Below the pieces are notes generated by a model. It was not told where the DNA came from. It searched no databases and worked only from the letters and a program-made list of their open reading frames with translations. The translations under genes and the position numbers were made by a program. Of a DNA stretch of 64,000 bases, positions 1-12,364 are shown one piece after another (the first letter of the stretch is position 1; every line of letters begins with the position of its first letter). This DNA is from DASYPQ01 sp041488095 (GTDB lineage: Bacteria; Planctomycetota; UBA1135; GCA-002686595). The stretch lies in assembly GCA_041488095.1 (NCBI GenBank), contig JBGPOP010000008.1, positions 62,001-126,000 on the forward strand, in the 5' to 3' direction.

Positions 1-1
1 C

Positions 2-571
2 GCCTGCCATTCCGCGGTCGAGTTCGAGGAGCCGGCCGAAGCCGTGGCGCTCGCGACTGGGCCGGGACCGCTGGGCAAGCTGCAGTTCTCGAGCGCGCTT
101 GCGCTGGCCGAGCCGGCCAATAACGCGAAGGGCCGCGCGCAGCTCCTCTCCATGGATGAGCCGCGCTACCTGCACCAGGTGACCGGCCTCGTTCCGGGAA
201 TCCGTTGCGAGGTCGCCGACCTTCCGGATCTGCGTGCGGAACTGAAGGGCCCCGGGGGGGACCGCTGGCTCGCTTGCCGGGAGTGGCGCTGCCACTTCCA
301 CGTTCCGGTCGACCTCGGTTCGGTGGGGGATGGCGGTCTCTCGACCACCCGCGAGCACGCCGAGCGGATCCTCGCCGCGGCGCTCGCGAATCCGGAGCGC
401 TGGGGTGTGGCCGAGCTGCACCTGGAGATCGAGACCTACACCTGGGACCTGCTGCCCGGTCCCGCGCGAGGCGCCGGCGCGCTGGTGGACGGGCTCCTGC
501 GCGAGTACGCCCACGTGATCGGACTGCTCGAAGTCGCGGGCTGGCGCCGCGTCGAAGGTCGGATCCGTTGA
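2..571 (+). CDS. eboE: EboE, metabolite traffic protein (3' part, cut by window edge)
   Basis: The reading frame is open to the left edge, so only the C-terminal 189 residues are visible. They match the end of EboE, a TIM-barrel sugar-phosphate isomerase/epimerase-like protein of the ebo (EDB) set. An ACHSAVEFE stretch opens the fragment, followed by GKLQFSSAL, then HFHVPVDL near residue 97, a TTREHAE segment, and ETYTWDLLP near residue 143. In cyanobacteria the set is tied to export of small precursors to the periplasm; the reaction of EboE is unknown. The annotated GTG at 44 is internal to the conserved domain and is not the real start. eboA and eboB lie about 46 kb away in this window. Whether eboC, D or F lie to the left cannot be seen. 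Confidence 0.72.
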   Translation, partial: ACHSAVEFEEPAEAVALATGPGPLGKLQFSSALALAEPANNAKGRAQLLSMDEPRYLHQVTGLVPGIRCEVADLPDLRAELKGPGGDRWLACREWRCHFHVPVDLGSVGDGGLSTTREHAERILAAALANPERWGVAELHLEIETYTWDLLPGPARGAGALVDGLLREYAHVIGLLEVAGWRRVEGRIR

Positions 572-639
572 CAGCTGCGCGGCGCGCCCCTATCGTTCCG
601 CCTCCCCGAGCCCGCCCCGAGGGCCGGGTCGCCGCACAC

Positions 640-717
640 GGCCCCATCGTCTAGCCAGGCCTAGGACACCAGGTTTTCATCCTGGCGACAGGGGTTCAAA
701 TCCCCTTGGGGTCACCA
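640..717 (+). tRNA. tRNA-Glu (anticodon UUC)
   Basis: A full cloverleaf can be drawn. Acceptor arm GGCCCCA (640-646) pairs with TGGGGTC (707-713), with one G-T pair. The anticodon stem CCAGG/CCTGG encloses the loop TTTTCAT, giving anticodon TTC. The T arm AGGGG-TTCAAAT-CCCCT is canonical. A discriminator A at 714 is followed by an encoded CCA (715-717). The 5' GGCCCCATCGTCTAG start is typical of bacterial tRNA-Glu. Confidence 0.97.
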
Positions 718-744
718 TCCACGCCCCTCCTCGCTCGATCGTCA

Positions 745-794
745 CGCTTCCGTGTCGCGCTTCAGCACCATGCCGAGGGCGCGACACGGAAGCG
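745..794. terminator. 16-bp perfect inverted repeat between convergent genes
   Basis: CGCTTCCGTGTCGCGC (745-760) is perfectly complementary to 779-794, with an 18-nt loop. It sits between the end of tRNA-Glu (plus) and the stop of the protease gene (minus), where a bidirectional terminator would be expected. There is no T-tract on either side, so it could equally be another kind of palindromic site. The terminator role is inferred from position. Confidence 0.4.
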
Positions 795-832
795 ACTCGA
801 GCCGACCTGTGCTCGGGAGCGGTCCATCCAAA

Positions 833-5101
<4,269 letters not shown>

Positions 5102-5158
5102 CTTGAGGCCCGGGGGGAAGGGTCGGGGAGGTGACGGCTGCGGACTTGCGGCGATTGC

Positions 5159-5164
5159 AGTATA
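5159..5164 (-). promoter_or_regulatory. Candidate -10 element (TATACT) for the protease gene
   Basis: TATACT on the minus strand stands out as AT-rich in the 91-bp gap between the CRTAC1-like gene stop (5193) and the protease start (5101). No convincing -35 is present. If used, it gives a leader of about 50 nt and lets the protease be expressed apart from the upstream pair. Confidence 0.3.
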
Positions 5165-5192
5165 CCCCTGCCCGGCCGGGATTCGCACGGGA

Positions 5193-6944
5193 TCAGCGCG
5201 ATCCAGGCGCCGCCCTGCCGCGCCCCTGCTTCAAGACGTGCAGCTTCTCCACCGCGAGCGGCCCGAAGCTCTCGCGCGCGCCGCCCGGCCACGTGACGAC
5301 CACCTCGTCGACCGACGCCGCCGGACCCAGGCCGAAGTGCGCGCGCGGGTCGTTCGAGGAGGCGTAGCTCGAGCACGGCGCGATCTCCCGGAAGATCGTC
5401 CGGCCTCCGGCCCGCAGCGAGACCGATGCGCCCAGCGCGTCGGCGCCCTTGGCGTTCACGATGCGTAGCTCGATCCAATGTCCCTGGCGCGCGGCGATGT
5501 TCTTCAAGAGCCGGACGGACCCGTTGTTCTCGATGTAGGCGACGTCGACGTCGCCGTCGTTGTCGTAGTCCCCGAAGGCCGCGCCGCGTCCGACGCCGTA
5601 GTGGGTCGTGGCGATGCCGCCCTGGGGTTGGACTTCCTCGAAGCGCGCGCCGTCCAGTCCACGGAAGAGCTGGTTGGGCTCCACGTAGGGGTCCGCCTCG
5701 CTGAGGGTGGGCTTCCAGAAGCCCACGCGGCCGTTGACGACGTACAGGTCGAGCCGGCCGTCCAGGTCGAAGTCGGCAAACCCGTCGCCGAAGCCCGTGT
5801 ACTGCAGGCTCGGCATGGTCAAGCCGGTCTGCGGCGTGCGGTCGGTGAACACGCCCTTCTTGTTGAAGTAGAAGGTGTTCGTCTCGCCGCGCAGGTTCGT
5901 GATGAACAGGTCGATCCAGCCGTCGTCGTCGATGTCGACCGGGACCGTCCCCATGCTCGCCTCGGCTGCCCCGTTGCGGTTCACCGCGCAACCGGCGAGC
6001 AGCGCCTTGTCGACGAACTTGCCCCCGCCCTGGTTGATCCACAGCTTGTTCGGGTTCCCGTCGTTCGACACGTAGGCATCGAGCTTGCCGTCGCGGTCGA
6101 AATCGACGAGCGCCAGGCCGAGCCCGTTGCCGAAGGCCGCCAGCAGGCCGGCCTCCTCGCTGACGTCCGTGAAGTGGCCGCCGCCGTCGTTGCGGTACAG
6201 CACGGACTGGCTGGGCGCGTTGTAGTTGTTCGGCGCGCAGTAGTCCCGATCGCCGTAGGTCGACTTGCAGTTCACCTCGCGCTCGGGGGCCCAGCGCACG
6301 TAGTTCACGACGAACAGATCCAGGTCACCGTCGCCGTCGCAGTCGAAGAAGCCGCAGCTCGTGCTCCAACCGGAATGACCCACGCCCGCCTCGGCTGTGA
6401 CGTCGGTGAAGGTCCCGTCGCCGTTGTTCCGGTAGAGCACGTTGGTGCCGACGTTGGTCACGTACAGGTCGGGGTCGCCGTCCCCGTCGTAGTCGCCGAC
6501 GCAACAGCCCATGCCGTAGCCCTTGTCGCCCACGCCCGCCGTGTCGGTCACGTCCTCGAACGTCCCGTCCCCCTTGTTCCGGTAGAGCTTGTTGCCGGGC
6601 TGGTCGTGCCCCTCGGGCGCGAGGTCGCCCGACTGCACGCAGTACAGGTCGAGGTTGCCGTCGCCGTCGTAGTCGATCCAGGCGAGTCCGCTGCCCACGA
6701 GCTCGGGGAACCAGAAGCGCTTCTTGAACGCCCGCACGTGGCGGAAGTCGAAGCCGCTCCGGGCCGCGACCTCCTCGAACCACGGCGCGCCCGCAGCGGC
6801 TGGCCGCGCGCTCCGGGCCGATGCGCCCGACCCACCGGCTGGCATGGGGCTCGGAGCGGTCTTGTCGCAGGCGGCGGTCGCCATCGCAGCCAGGGAGCCG
6901 AGCGCCGCGGCTGCGAGGGCTCGAGCGTTCCTGGTCCGGGTCAT
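5193..6944 (-). CDS. CRTAC1-like lipoprotein with FG-GAP repeats and ASPIC/UnbV domain
   Basis: 583 residues. The ATG at 6944 overlaps the TGA of the upstream TPR gene (ATGA), which fixes the start and implies translational coupling. The N-terminus is a lipoprotein signal with Cys after ATA (MATAACDK). About seven FG-GAP/VCBS repeats follow (DYDGDGDPDLYVTN, DFDGDG types), forming a beta-propeller with Asp-rich calcium loops. The C-terminal about 100 residues (HWIELRIVNAKGADALGA ... VVVTWPGG) form an ASPIC/UnbV domain. Proteins of this build are common in planctomycetes and are usually next to TPR proteins, as here. The function is unknown; a surface binding or scaffold role is inferred. Confidence 0.85.
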   Translation of the reverse strand: MTRTRNARALAAAALGSLAAMATAACDKTAPSPMPAGGSGASARSARPAAAGAPWFEEVAARSGFDFRHVRAFKKRFWFPELVGSGLAWIDYDGDGNLDLYCVQSGDLAPEGHDQPGNKLYRNKGDGTFEDVTDTAGVGDKGYGMGCCVGDYDGDGDPDLYVTNVGTNVLYRNNGDGTFTDVTAEAGVGHSGWSTSCGFFDCDGDGDLDLFVVNYVRWAPEREVNCKSTYGDRDYCAPNNYNAPSQSVLYRNDGGGHFTDVSEEAGLLAAFGNGLGLALVDFDRDGKLDAYVSNDGNPNKLWINQGGGKFVDKALLAGCAVNRNGAAEASMGTVPVDIDDDGWIDLFITNLRGETNTFYFNKKGVFTDRTPQTGLTMPSLQYTGFGDGFADFDLDGRLDLYVVNGRVGFWKPTLSEADPYVEPNQLFRGLDGARFEEVQPQGGIATTHYGVGRGAAFGDYDNDGDVDVAYIENNGSVRLLKNIAARQGHWIELRIVNAKGADALGASVSLRAGGRTIFREIAPCSSYASSNDPRAHFGLGPAASVDEVVVTWPGGARESFGPLAVEKLHVLKQGRGRAAPGSR

Positions 6945-8347
6945 CGTCCGAGCTTCTCGAGCTCCTGCTTCAGGAGCGCCACGCGCGGGTTGCCGGGCGC
7001 CAAGCGGTCGAGCTCCCGGGTCAGCGCGGCGGCGCGGTCCAGGTCGCCGGTCTTCATCGTGAACATCGCCAGATTGAAGCGCGCTGGCAGGTAGCTCGGA
7101 TCGAGCTGGACCGCCGTTTGGCACCACTCGAGCGCCTCTGGCAGGCGCTCGAGTTGCGCGCACACCTCCGACAAGGCGACGTAGGTCATGGCGTTGCGCG
7201 CGTCGAGCTTGGCCGCCTGCCTGAGCTCGAGGTAGGCGTCCTGGAATCTGCCCCGACTGGCGAGCACGCGCGCGCGGACCATGCGTGCGCGGCCGACCCC
7301 GGGCGCGAGCGCGACGGCGCGGTCGGCGTGCTGCGTGGCCTCGAGGAGCTTCTGCGTGCGCAGGTAGCACTCGGCCAGGTTGATGTGGGTCGCGAACTCG
7401 CGCTCGTCGATCGCCATGGCGCGTCCCAGGAGCTCGAACGCGCGGTCGTAGCTCGCGAGCTCCATCGCCGCCGCGCCGGCGTTGTTCAGCACGTCCTTGT
7501 CGTCGGGCCGCTTCACGAGGACACGCTCGCACAGGTTCAGCGCAGCGGCGTACTGCTGCGTCGTCATCAGCGACCCGGCCTCGGCCAGCTGATCGACGTA
7601 GTTCACCTTGTAGCTCTTGAGCTCGGCGCTCAGCGGATCGTCGAGGAAGCGCACCTTGGCGTCCAATCCGAGCGCGAGCTGCTCGGCCGCCTCGGAGTCG
7701 CGCGAGAGCGCGCGGAAGGCGAGACCGAGAAGGTAGTGCGCCTGCTTGTAGCTCGGATCCTTCTGGATCGCCTTCTGCAGGAGCGGAACGGCACCGGCCT
7801 GGTCCTCCTGTGCCACCATCACGCTGGCGATGCCGACGAGCACTTCGGGCTGGTCGGACGTGAGCGCCAGCGCGCGCCGGAAGGCCGCCAGCGCGCCGGT
7901 GAGGTCACCCGCGTCGAGCAGAGCCTGCCCCAGGCGATGCTGCACCCCGGGTGCGCTCGCGAGCTGCGCGGCGGACGAGCGCAAGAGAGCATCGGCCTCG
8001 TCGGTGCGCCCGCCCTCGCGCAATGCGATCGAGCGGTGGTAGGGCCACAAGGGCTCGCGCGGGTCGAGGCGCGCGGCGTTGTCGTAGCTCTTCTCGGCCG
8101 CATCCCAGATCCGGTTCGATTCGTAGACGAGGCCCAGGGATCCGTGCAGGCGCGCGTTGGCCGGCTCCAAGCGCACCTTCTCGATCTTCTGCTGAGCCAG
8201 CGCGAGAACCTCGGGATCGAGGGAACCCGTCTCGCCCGGGAGCACCGGGTCCAGGCGCAGGTCCTGGCCGCACGCGCCGGCGAGCACGGCGGCGAGGATC
8301 AAGGCGGCTGCTGCTCGGGGCACCAGGATCGGGTGAAAGGACGACAT
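6941..8347 (-). CDS. TPR-repeat lipoprotein
   Basis: 468 residues. The N-terminus is a lipoprotein signal ending LAGAC at about residue 26. From residue 45 on the protein is built of tetratricopeptide repeats with the usual pattern of small and aromatic residues (for example LHGSLGLVYESNRIWDAAEK, AHYLLGLAFRA, FNLAMFTMKTGDLDRAA). TPRs mediate protein-protein contacts. The gene overlaps the CRTAC1-like gene by 4 nt, so the two products are probably made in step and may form an envelope complex. No Shine-Dalgarno is obvious before the ATG. Confidence 0.85.
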   Translation of the reverse strand: MSSFHPILVPRAAAALILAAVLAGACGQDLRLDPVLPGETGSLDPEVLALAQQKIEKVRLEPANARLHGSLGLVYESNRIWDAAEKSYDNAARLDPREPLWPYHRSIALREGGRTDEADALLRSSAAQLASAPGVQHRLGQALLDAGDLTGALAAFRRALALTSDQPEVLVGIASVMVAQEDQAGAVPLLQKAIQKDPSYKQAHYLLGLAFRALSRDSEAAEQLALGLDAKVRFLDDPLSAELKSYKVNYVDQLAEAGSLMTTQQYAAALNLCERVLVKRPDDKDVLNNAGAAAMELASYDRAFELLGRAMAIDEREFATHINLAECYLRTQKLLEATQHADRAVALAPGVGRARMVRARVLASRGRFQDAYLELRQAAKLDARNAMTYVALSEVCAQLERLPEALEWCQTAVQLDPSYLPARFNLAMFTMKTGDLDRAAALTRELDRLAPGNPRVALLKQELEKLGR

Positions 8348-8516
8348 CTCGGGAAGTCAGGCTCGCGAAAAGACTCCAGGCGAAGAGGACGCGCACCTGC
8401 TAGCCCGGTCGCATGACCCGGATTCTAGACGAGCCCGCATCCTCGGTCGAGATCGCGCGCCCTCTCCCCTGCGGCCAGGCTCAGGCTGGACGACTCTCGA
8501 GCCGAAAGAGGACGAC

Positions 8517-9224
8517 ATGATCTCCTTCATCATCCCGGCCCACGACGAGGAGGCCGAGATCGCAGGCAGCGTGGACTCGGTTCGCGCCGCGGCGCGAGCG
8601 CTCGGCGCCGATTTCGAAGTTCTCGTCGTCGATGACGCTTCCTCGGACGGCACCGGGCGGATCGCCGCCGCACACGGGGCCACCGTGGTGCGCGTCGAGC
8701 ACCGACACATCGCCGCCACGCGCAATGCGGGGGCGCGCCGCGCCCGTGGGGACATCCTCGTGTTCGTCGATGCCGACACGCAGATCCCGACCGGGGCGCT
8801 CGCCGAAGCTCTGGCAGTCCTGGGTCGCGGCGCGGTCGGCGGCGGAGCGCTGGTCCGCTTCGACGGACGGGTTCCGCTGTGGGGGCGCTGCCTGGTTTGG
8901 ACGTTCCTGCCCGTCTTCAGGCTGGCGCGCTACTCGGCGGGGTGCTTCATGTTCTGCACGCGGCGAGCCTTCGACGCTGCGGGAGGCTACGACGAGCGTC
9001 TCTTCGGAGGCGAGGAGATCCGCTTCGCGCAGGCCCTGAAGAAACTCGGACGCTTCGAGCTGATCGGTTCCAAGGTGGTCACCTCGGGTCGCAAGTTGCG
9101 CTCGTACTCCCCGCTGGAGATCCTGGGAGTCTTCGCGCGCATCGCGCTGCGCGGAGAGCGCGCCGTCCTCAGCCGCGAAGGGATGGAGCTGTGGTACGGT
9201 CCGCGCCGGGCCGACCCCGGCTGA
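8517..9224 (+). CDS. Family 2 glycosyltransferase
   Basis: 235 residues with a GT-A fold. The N-terminal motif ISFIIPAHDEE is the nucleotide-sugar strand, VVDDASSDGT follows, and DADTQIP at about residue 83 carries the DxD metal site. A GGYDERLFGGEE segment lies in the acceptor half. No membrane-anchoring C-terminal helix pair is present beyond a short hydrophobic stretch near 125. A purine-rich AGAGGA lies about 8 nt before the ATG. It stands alone and diverges from the TPR gene, so its substrate cannot be inferred from neighbours. Confidence 0.85.
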   Translation: MISFIIPAHDEEAEIAGSVDSVRAAARALGADFEVLVVDDASSDGTGRIAAAHGATVVRVEHRHIAATRNAGARRARGDILVFVDADTQIPTGALAEALAVLGRGAVGGGALVRFDGRVPLWGRCLVWTFLPVFRLARYSAGCFMFCTRRAFDAAGGYDERLFGGEEIRFAQALKKLGRFELIGSKVVTSGRKLRSYSPLEILGVFARIALRGERAVLSREGMELWYGPRRADPG

Positions 9225-9248
9225 GCCCGTTCGCTTCCCTCCCGGGCA

Positions 9249-10013
9249 TCAGACGCCCAGGCCCCAACGCCGGCGGAGGAACCTTTCCGCGGGCCCGAAC
9301 AGGACGCGATCGACGAGCAGGCCGACGAGGACGATCACGAGCATCACGCCCAGCACCTGGTCCATGGCCTGGAGCTCGCGCCCGTAGTGCAGGAGCTGGC
9401 CGAGTCCGAGGCCCGAAAGCAGCGCGACGTAGATCTCGGCCGCCATCAGGGAGCGCCAGGCGAAGGCCCACCCCTGCTTCATCCCCGCGAGAACGGACGG
9501 CAACGAGGCTGGCAGCGTCACGTGGATCAGCGTGTGGAAGCGCCTAGAGCCCATCGTGCGCGCAGCCCGAGCGTAGATCGGGGGCACCGAGCGCACGCCG
9601 TGGTCGGTCGCGATCAGGATCGACCACAGGGTGCCCATCACGGTGACGAACAGCATCGCGGCCTCGCTCTGGCCGAACCACAAGAGCGCCAGGGGGACCC
9701 AGCACACGCTCGGGAGCGTCTGCATGCCCAGGGCGAGGATGCCGACCGTGTCGGCGCAGACTCGAAATCGTGCGTTGAGCAGGCCCAGCGGCAGTCCCAG
9801 CGCGAGTCCGATCGCGTAGCCGGACGCCAGGCGCCGCGCCGTCACGAGCGAAGCCTGCGCGAGCGTCCCATCGCGCAGGGCGGTGAGGAGGTACTCGCCC
9901 ACGCTGGCCGGTGAGGGGAGCAGGACCGGCGACCATCGGCCGCTCGCCGCCAGCGCCTGCCAGACGAGGACGAGCAGGGCGAAGAACCCTGCCGCTGCGA
10001 GCGCGCGCCTCAC
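9249..10013 (-). CDS. ABC transporter permease, nitrate/sulfonate/taurine type
   Basis: 254 residues with about six membrane segments and the BPD_transp_1 fold. The EAA-type loop is visible (ARTMGSRRFHTLIHVTLPASLPSVLAG). The GTG at 10013 overlaps the TGA of the ATPase gene (GTGA), fixing the start. It is the last gene of an operon regulator-SBP-ATPase-permease and forms the transmembrane path for the substrate bound by the lipoprotein at 10819-11790. It resembles SsuC/TauC/NrtB; the substrate cannot be assigned from sequence alone. Confidence 0.88.
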   Translation of the reverse strand: MRRALAAAGFFALLVLVWQALAASGRWSPVLLPSPASVGEYLLTALRDGTLAQASLVTARRLASGYAIGLALGLPLGLLNARFRVCADTVGILALGMQTLPSVCWVPLALLWFGQSEAAMLFVTVMGTLWSILIATDHGVRSVPPIYARAARTMGSRRFHTLIHVTLPASLPSVLAGMKQGWAFAWRSLMAAEIYVALLSGLGLGQLLHYGRELQAMDQVLGVMLVIVLVGLLVDRVLFGPAERFLRRRWGLGV

Positions 10014-10822
10014 TCGAGCGCCTCCGCCGCTTGCGGCACGAGGTGTCCCTTGAGCGCACCCATGACCCGGGTGGCGTGGCGGGCGAGCTCGACGCTGTTG
10101 ATGTCCCGCGGGCGGGGGAGATCGATCACGAACTGCTCGCGCACCCGGCCGGGGTGCGGCGAGAAGAGGACCACGCGGTCGCCCAGGCACACGGCCTCGC
10201 GCACGTTGTGGGTCACGAACACGATCGTCTTCCTGCGCTCCTGCCAGATCCTCTGGAGGTCGCCGTAGAGCTGCTCGCGCGTGAGCGCGTCGAGCGCTGC
10301 GAAAGGCTCGTCCATGAGCAGGACGCGGGGATTGGGGGCGAGCGCCCGGGCCAGTGCGACGCGCTGCTTCATGCCCCCCGAGAGCTCATGGATGCTCGCG
10401 TGGGAGAAGTGCGTGAGGCCGACCCTCTCCAGGTAGAAGCGCGCCACCTCGCGTCGCGCGTCACGGTCGAGGCCGGGCTTGAGGTTCAGACCGAAGAGGA
10501 CGTTGCCCATCGCGTCGAGCCAGGGGAACAGCGCCGGCTCCTGGAACAGGACCATCCGGTCGCGCCCGGGCCCTCCCACCGGCATCCCGTCGACCGTCAC
10601 GCGGCCCGAGTCGGGGAACTCGAGCCCGGCGATCAGGTTCAGGATCGTGGTCTTGCCGCAGCCGCTCGGCCCGACCAGGCAGACGAACTCGCCCTCGCCG
10701 ACGGAGAGGGTGACCTCGTCGAGCGCTTGAACGGCCGCGCGAGGGGTCCGGAACGACTTCGAGACCCGCTCGAGGGAGAGCTTGACCGGCCGCGCCTCGG
10801 ACAGCTCCTCGCGCAGGCTCAC
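10010..10822 (-). CDS. ABC transporter ATP-binding protein, nitrate/sulfonate/taurine type
   Basis: 270 residues. Walker A GPSGCGKT is at 51-58, the Q-loop is in LFQEPALFPW, the signature LSGGMKQR is at 147-154, Walker B VLLMDE is at 167-172, and the H-loop is in FVTHNV. All catalytic motifs are intact. It is of the SsuB/TauB/NrtD class and energises uptake with the permease downstream (4-nt overlap) and the binding lipoprotein upstream (4-nt overlap). Confidence 0.92.
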   Translation of the reverse strand: MSLREELSEARPVKLSLERVSKSFRTPRAAVQALDEVTLSVGEGEFVCLVGPSGCGKTTILNLIAGLEFPDSGRVTVDGMPVGGPGRDRMVLFQEPALFPWLDAMGNVLFGLNLKPGLDRDARREVARFYLERVGLTHFSHASIHELSGGMKQRVALARALAPNPRVLLMDEPFAALDALTREQLYGDLQRIWQERRKTIVFVTHNVREAVCLGDRVVLFSPHPGRVREQFVIDLPRPRDINSVELARHATRVMGALKGHLVPQAAEALE

Positions 10823-11790
10823 CGGAAGACCTCGACCAGGTGGGACAGGTCCCCGGCGTCCTTCAGGAATCCGGACGCTTGCGCGGACTCGACGAACGAC
10901 TCGAAGGCGGACAGCGAGACCGCGCTCGTCCAGCGCATCCTCGGCCAGCAGCGGTCCAGGAGCTCCTTCTTCACCTCACGCGTCGTCTCGGTCGCGAGCT
11001 CCGCGCGCACGCGCTCCTTGGCCTCGTCGGGGTGCGCCCGGATCCACTCGGTGAGCTCGGCGTGCGCACGGGCGAAGCCGCGCGCGAGCTCGGGCTGCTC
11101 GCGCAGGAAGCGCGCGCTCGCCACGAGCACGGTCGTGAGCGCGTCGGGCTCCTCGAGGAACGACTTGCCCCCGGCCTCCATCTCCAGACGCGAGACCCAC
11201 GGCTCCACCGTCCAGACCGCGTCGAGCTGGCCGCGCTGGAACAGCGCGAGCTGATCGGGATTCTGCGTGGGCAGCACGTGGACGTCGCCGCCCGTCTGGG
11301 TCACGTGGAAGCCGTGCCCGGAGAGCCAGGCCCGGCAAGCGACATCCTGGCTGTTGCCGAGCTGCGGCGTCGCGACCCGCTTGCCGCGGAAGTCCTCGGG
11401 CCGGCGGATGCGGCCGTCGCCCTGGACGACGAGCGCCGAGCCACCCTGGGTCGCGCCCGCGATGACGCGGATCTCCTGGCCGCGAGACCGCACGTGCGCA
11501 TTCAGGGCCGGGCTGGGCCCGACGTAGGTGAGGTCGATCGCGCCGGAGAGGATCGCTTCCATCGCGCTCGGGCCGGCGTTGTAGGTGAACCATTCGATCT
11601 CCACCCCCGGACCCAGGCGCTCCTCGAACCAGCCCTTCTGCTCGCGCGTGAGCGCGTGAGCGATGAGCCCCTGCGCATGCGTGACGTTCGGGAAATGGCC
11701 CACGCGCAGGACCCGGGTTCCCGGCGCGGGCGGCCTGTCGCCGCAAGCGGCCAGGAGGAAGGCGAACACCGGGAGACGGGAGAGGAGCAC
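10819..11790 (-). CDS. ABC transporter substrate-binding lipoprotein (NMT1/SsuA-like)
   Basis: 323 residues. A short signal with lipobox LLAAC near residue 16 anchors it outside the inner membrane. The NMT1/TauA/SsuA-type periplasmic fold is recognised by LRVGHFPNVTHAQGL, IDLTYVGPSPALNA, GKRVATPQLGNSQD and LDAVWTVEPWVSRL. These proteins bind nitrate, aliphatic sulfonates, taurine or thiamine precursors. The Rrf2-type regulator 7 nt upstream, whose relatives include cysteine/sulfur regulators, favours a sulfur compound, but this is inference. Confidence 0.88.
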   Translation of the reverse strand: MLLSRLPVFAFLLAACGDRPPAPGTRVLRVGHFPNVTHAQGLIAHALTREQKGWFEERLGPGVEIEWFTYNAGPSAMEAILSGAIDLTYVGPSPALNAHVRSRGQEIRVIAGATQGGSALVVQGDGRIRRPEDFRGKRVATPQLGNSQDVACRAWLSGHGFHVTQTGGDVHVLPTQNPDQLALFQRGQLDAVWTVEPWVSRLEMEAGGKSFLEEPDALTTVLVASARFLREQPELARGFARAHAELTEWIRAHPDEAKERVRAELATETTREVKKELLDRCWPRMRWTSAVSLSAFESFVESAQASGFLKDAGDLSHLVEVFR

Positions 11791-11797
11791 CGCGACC

Positions 11798-12271
11798 TCA
11801 AGTCGGTTCGAGGAAAGGGGGCTTCACGCCATCCCGGCGGAGCTCGCGCAGGGTGACTTCGATGACCCCCTGCAGCGTGTGGCGGTCGAGGATCTTCGCG
11901 ATCGCGTTGCGCACGTCGAGCATCAGCATGCGCAGGCCGCAGTGGTCCTCGTCCGGGCACGAGCAGGGCGCGTAGGCGGTCTTGCTCACGCACGCGATCG
12001 GGGCCAGCGGCCCGTCGACGAGCCGCACGACGTCACCGATCCGGATCGAGCGCGGGGGCTTGCGCAGGCGATAGCCGCCGTGCTTGCCGCGTCTGCTCTC
12101 GAGGTAGCCGGCCTCGTTGAGCTGGAGCAGGATCTGCTCGAGGAACTTGACCGGGATGCGCTCGTGCTCGGCCAGCTCGCCGATGGGCAGGATCTCGCGG
12201 CCGAGCTCCTGCGCGATCCCGATGTCGATCAGGGCCCGCAGGGCGTATTCGCCGCGCTTGGAGAGGTTCAT
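11798..12271 (-). CDS. Rrf2-family transcriptional regulator
   Basis: 157 residues. A winged-helix N-terminus (MNLSKRGEYALRALIDI, then LEQILLQLNEAGYLESRRGKHGGYRL) is diagnostic of Rrf2 proteins such as IscR, CymR and NsrR. Four cysteines (94, 103, 105, 111) cluster where IscR/NsrR carry three cluster-binding cysteines, but the spacing differs, so a [Fe-S] or Zn sensor is possible rather than shown. It is the first gene of the ABC operon and its promoter is overlapped by a palindrome. It therefore probably represses its own operon in response to sulfur, redox or metal status. Confidence 0.9.
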   Translation of the reverse strand: MNLSKRGEYALRALIDIGIAQELGREILPIGELAEHERIPVKFLEQILLQLNEAGYLESRRGKHGGYRLRKPPRSIRIGDVVRLVDGPLAPIACVSKTAYAPCSCPDEDHCGLRMLMLDVRNAIAKILDRHTLQGVIEVTLRELRRDGVKPPFLEPT

Positions 12272-12284
12272 GGTGGATACCTGA

Positions 12285-12320
12285 CTGGTCCAATAGACAT
12301 TATATTGTCTACTTGGCCAG
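12285..12320. promoter_or_regulatory. Operator palindrome for the Rrf2-regulated operon
   Basis: An inverted repeat has arms of 15 nt (12285-12299 and 12306-12320; 12 of 15 positions match, with AGACA/TGTCT perfect at the centre) around a 6-nt AT core. It covers the -10 box of the regulator's promoter, the classic place for an autorepressor. Its size fits a dimer of an Rrf2 winged-helix protein. Confidence 0.7.
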
Positions 12321-12327
12321 TAGGCAA
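12299..12327 (-). promoter_or_regulatory. Sigma70-type promoter of rrf2-ABC operon
   Basis: On the minus strand, TTGCCT (12322-12327) and a perfect TATAAT (12299-12304) are separated by exactly 17 nt. Transcription would start about 20 nt before the regulator ATG at 12271. This is the best consensus promoter in the window and lies inside the palindrome listed above. Confidence 0.75.
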
Positions 12328-12364
12328 ATGCCGGCAGGCCCGAGCAGGGCCCGTGAGCGGCGCC

